Positions 61,656-64,000 of a stretch of DNA of 64,000 bases are shown one piece after another. The notes beneath the pieces were generated by a model. It did not search any database. It was not told the DNA's origin and saw nothing but the letters and a program-made list of their open reading frames with translations. How positions within the stretch are numbered: position 1 is the first letter of the stretch; the number at the start of each line of letters is the position of its first letter. This DNA is from CAUPWF01 sp964369755 (GTDB lineage: Bacteria > Bacillota > Clostridia > Lachnospirales > Lachnospiraceae), in the NCBI GenBank assembly GCA_964369755.1, contig CAYJFY010000003.1, forward strand, positions 1 to 64,000, read 5' to 3'. The translations under genes were made by a program, and so were the position numbers.

Positions 61656-62600
61656 CTACATAATTTCTTTTAATTTATCCAAAACCTGTTTCGAAACTTC
61701 CTCGATAGACCCATACAAAGTGAATCCCGCTGCTTTCTTGTGACCACCACCACCAAAAGTCACTGCGACTTCACTTACATCTACGGCATCATTTGCTCGT
61801 AAACTCACCTTCCATTCTTCCAGTGACAGCTCGTAGATAAACGCAGATACATCTACCCCTCTTGTGTTTCTCATCAGACTCGCTATTCCTTCTAAATCCT
61901 TTGCTGTAATGCCATATTCCTTTAACTCTTGCTCGGATACAGTCGCCAAGATTACTCTATCATCTATATATAATTGACTTTCCACCAAACATTTTCCTAG
62001 CATCTTCTGTTGCTGATAAGTTTTCTCATAAAAAGTATCTTCTATGATTCGATATCCCTGCACTCCTTGTTCTAACAAAGCTGCAGCAGCAATCATGGTG
62101 CTTGGTTTTGCGTTAGAATATTGAAATACTCCTGTATCATGAACAATACCTAGATATAGGCATTCTGCAATTTCTTTCGTAAGTTCTTGTGGCTCTATCA
62201 AGTTATACACCAATTCACTGGTAGAACTAGCCGTCGGAACTATATAATAATTTTCATCTTGATTCTGATTGCTGATATGATGATCGATACAAACTCTCAC
62301 TTTCGCAGCTTGATATGCTGTTTCCGCAAATCCCAATCGATCCCACGCTCCACAATCCAAACAGAAATACAAGTCAAAATTTTTCTCCTTCTGAAATTCA
62401 TGCAAAACCTTGTCTGCTCCAGACAAAAATGAAAATACATGCGGAAAAGTTTCCAGATAAACTGTTACTTCTTTATCTGGAAACCACGTCTTTATATAAT
62501 TGTACAACCCCAAGCATGAACCCATACAGTCTCCGTCTGGTTTCACATGCCCACTGATGGCTATCGTTTCGGCATTTCTTATCAGTTGTTTTAGATTCAT
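61656..62600 (-). CDS. nrnA: DHH-family phosphoesterase (NrnA-like oligoribonuclease / pAp phosphatase)
   Basis: A 314-residue DHH/DHHA1 phosphoesterase that degrades nanoRNAs and 3',5'-pAp. Metal motifs are SGHVKPDGDCMGS near the N-terminus, the CLDCGAWDRLGF aspartate and the DHH of IDHHISNQ; the C-terminal GGGGHKKAAGF is the DHHA1 substrate loop. Its stop and start sit against truB and rbfA in the same run. Confidence 0.93.
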   Translation of the reverse strand: MNLKQLIRNAETIAISGHVKPDGDCMGSCLGLYNYIKTWFPDKEVTVYLETFPHVFSFLSGADKVLHEFQKEKNFDLYFCLDCGAWDRLGFAETAYQAAKVRVCIDHHISNQNQDENYYIVPTASSTSELVYNLIEPQELTKEIAECLYLGIVHDTGVFQYSNAKPSTMIAAAALLEQGVQGYRIIEDTFYEKTYQQQKMLGKCLVESQLYIDDRVILATVSEQELKEYGITAKDLEGIASLMRNTRGVDVSAFIYELSLEEWKVSLRANDAVDVSEVAVTFGGGGHKKAAGFTLYGSIEEVSKQVLDKLKEIM

Positions 62601-62971
62601 TACGATTCCTCGTCTTTCAACTCTTTGTTGACTTCTGCTATTTTCTTAGAAATCTCTGCTCCATATGCAATGGATTGATCTGGTATAAATGTAAGGTGTG
62701 GCGTATTGCGCATATTCAAGTTGCGCGCCAACTCTCTACGGATAAACCCTTCCGCTGCATTGAGACCTGCTAGCGTATCCACCTGTGCTTTTTCCTCACC
62801 ATAAACACTGATGAACACCTTGCAAGTCTTAAGATCCGGAGCCACTTCTACTGCCATAACAGTCGTCATTAACGCCACACGTGGATCTTTGATTTCTGTA
62901 CGGATGATGTTACTCAATTCTCTCTGCACTTCCATATTCACACGTGTGTTCTTAATGCTGTTTTTTCTCAT
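62600..62971 (-). CDS. rbfA: Ribosome-binding factor A
   Basis: RbfA is a KH-fold protein that assists 30S maturation and acts in cold adaptation. The 123-residue protein begins RKNSIKNTRVNMEVQRELSNIIRTEIKDPR, typical of the family, and the centre shows TCKVFISVYG. It shares one base with the start of nrnA (the stop and start overlap at 62600) and follows infB by 18 bases. Confidence 0.96.
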   Translation of the reverse strand: MRKNSIKNTRVNMEVQRELSNIIRTEIKDPRVALMTTVMAVEVAPDLKTCKVFISVYGEEKAQVDTLAGLNAAEGFIRRELARNLNMRNTPHLTFIPDQSIAYGAEISKKIAEVNKELKDEES

Positions 62972-62989
62972 CTCTAAACCTCTGGCATC

Positions 62990-64000
62990 TTATCGTGGTA
63001 CTTCTACCATCTTATATGCTTCTACTTTATCTTCTTCTTTTACATCATTGAATTTCTCAAATACAAATCCACATTCATAGCCCGCTCTAACCTCTTTTAC
63101 ATCATCTTTGAAACGCTTCAATGATGCAAGTGGTCCATCGAAAATCACCTCGTCTTCACGCGTAACTCTTACAGAGCATCCACGCTCAAATGTTCCATCT
63201 AAAACATAAGAACCTGCAATTGTTCCGATACCAGAAGCCTTGAAGATTTGACGAACCTCTGCATGACCGAGTACCTTCTCTTCAAACACTGGATCTAACA
63301 TACCCTTCATCGCTGCTTCCACATCTTCAATCGCGCTATAGATTACACGGTATAGGCGAAGGTCTACGCCTTCTCTCTCAGCTGTATCTTTTGCCGCTGC
63401 ATCCGGACGAACATTAAATCCGATAATAATTGCCTTCGATGCAGAAGCAAGGATAACGTCTGATTCGTTGATTGCACCTACTCCACCATGAATCACCTTA
63501 ACTACAACCTCCTCATTTGAAAGTTTAATCAAGCTTTGTTTCATAGCCTCTACAGAACCTTGAACGTCTGCCTTCACGATGATTGGCAATTCTTTTAGGT
63601 TTCCTTCTTTAATCTGAGAGAACAAGTCGTCTAATGACATACTCTTCGACTTTGTTTCCTCTAACATCTTCACACGATTTTGCGAGATAAATGTCTCTGC
63701 AAATGCTCTTGCTTCTTTGTCGTTTTCACAAGAAACGAACACTTCACCTGCCTTAGGAACATCATTTAGTCCAAGGATTTCAACTGGGATTGATGGCGTA
63801 GCTTCTTTGATTCTTCGGCCTTTATCATCCATCATCGCTCTTACTTTACCGTATGCAGAACCTGCTGCAATTGCATCTCCTACACGCAATGTTCCTTTTT
63901 GTACAAGTACAGTTGCTACAGATCCTTTTCCTTTATCCAGTTCTCCTTCTATTACAAGACCTCTGGCTTGACGATCCGGATTTGCTTTTAGTTCAAGAAC
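62990..64000 (-). CDS. infB: Translation initiation factor IF-2, C-terminal part
   Basis: IF-2 delivers initiator tRNA to the 30S subunit. The last 336 residues are seen; the gene continues past the window end. It opens with LELKANPDRQARGLVIEGELDKGKGSVATVLVQKGTLRVGD, the domain following the GTPase domain, and continues with QGSVEAMKQSLIKLS and the C-terminal domain (VREVRAGYECGFVFEKFNDV-like text) that binds formyl-methionyl-tRNA. There is no break at TTG 63889: the frame remains open to the edge. It heads the rbfA-nrnA-truB-ribF-rpsO-pnp run in this window. Confidence 0.97.
   Translation of the reverse strand, partial: VLELKANPDRQARGLVIEGELDKGKGSVATVLVQKGTLRVGDAIAAGSAYGKVRAMMDDKGRRIKEATPSIPVEILGLNDVPKAGEVFVSCENDKEARAFAETFISQNRVKMLEETKSKSMSLDDLFSQIKEGNLKELPIIVKADVQGSVEAMKQSLIKLSNEEVVVKVIHGGVGAINESDVILASASKAIIIGFNVRPDAAAKDTAEREGVDLRLYRVIYSAIEDVEAAMKGMLDPVFEEKVLGHAEVRQIFKASGIGTIAGSYVLDGTFERGCSVRVTREDEVIFDGPLASLKRFKDDVKEVRAGYECGFVFEKFNDVKEEDKVEAYKMVEVPR

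Noticed and set aside
63889..64000. A start of infB at 63889
   Set aside because: The codon is TTG inside a conserved IF-2 stretch, and the frame continues with typical IF-2 sequence to the window edge.

Overview
The window reads as a chromosome segment of a low-GC, anaerobic, spore-forming Firmicute, most likely a Lachnospiraceae-type Clostridium relative. The main pointers are Spo0A, the [FeFe]-hydrogenase maturases HydG and HydF, Pta-AckA, a Na+-translocating biotin decarboxylase, WalJ and the rnc-smc and infB-rbfA-truB-ribF-rpsO-pnp gene orders. It also carries DUF5716/DUF5717-type proteins that I associate, from memory, with this group. No rRNA, tRNA, CRISPR array, insertion sequence or prophage gene was found. 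Most genes lie on the minus strand.

Layout. 1-2.9 kb: yceD-rpmF, then plsX-acpP-rnc and the first codons of smc. 2.9-5.2 kb: pta-ackA. 5.2-9.8 kb: a regulatory region with a Rex-like box and a two-state leader RNA, then the plus-strand TM1266-like gene, hydG and hydF, facing a short aspartase-like gene whose end overlaps hydF. 9.8-16.9 kb: a VOC protein, a beta-CASP RNA metallohydrolase, two tandem mgtE genes, tmcAL and degV. 16.9-20.0 kb: UPF0210, ACT-domain protein, walJ and coaE. 20.1-25.4 kb: a five-gene sodium-pump cluster with two different carboxyltransferases. 25.4-30.4 kb: two D,D-carboxypeptidases around a metallophosphoesterase and scpAB, then rpsU. 30.5-33 kb: glgA and spo0A. 33-38.4 kb: an uncharacterised three-gene operon made of a very large beta/helical protein, an actin/Hsp70-fold protein and a TPR-like protein. 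38.4-46.8 kb: a CobD/HisC-like aminotransferase, carAB, a sodium:solute symporter, mgsA and a beta-helix protein. 46.8-55.4 kb: topB, galM, ppk, asd, argH and queH. 55.6-57.2 kb: a two-gene ABC importer without a binding protein. 57.2-64 kb: pnp, rpsO, ribF, truB, nrnA, rbfA and the 3' part of infB.

How the genes work together. Pta-AckA makes ATP from acetyl-CoA, and the hydrogenase maturases support H2 evolution; the Rex-like box between them would tie this region to the NADH/NAD+ ratio. The decarboxylase cluster would turn carboxylation energy into a sodium gradient, which the downstream solute:Na+ symporter type could use. The strongest candidates for something undescribed are the three-gene operon at 33.0-38.4 kb and the attenuator-like leader at 5464-5590.

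The only stretch over 300 bases without a gene is 5181-5618, whose contents are listed as separate features. Start sites were adjusted where a Shine-Dalgarno sequence or family length favoured an internal codon. All functional names come from motifs and family memory; no database search was possible.
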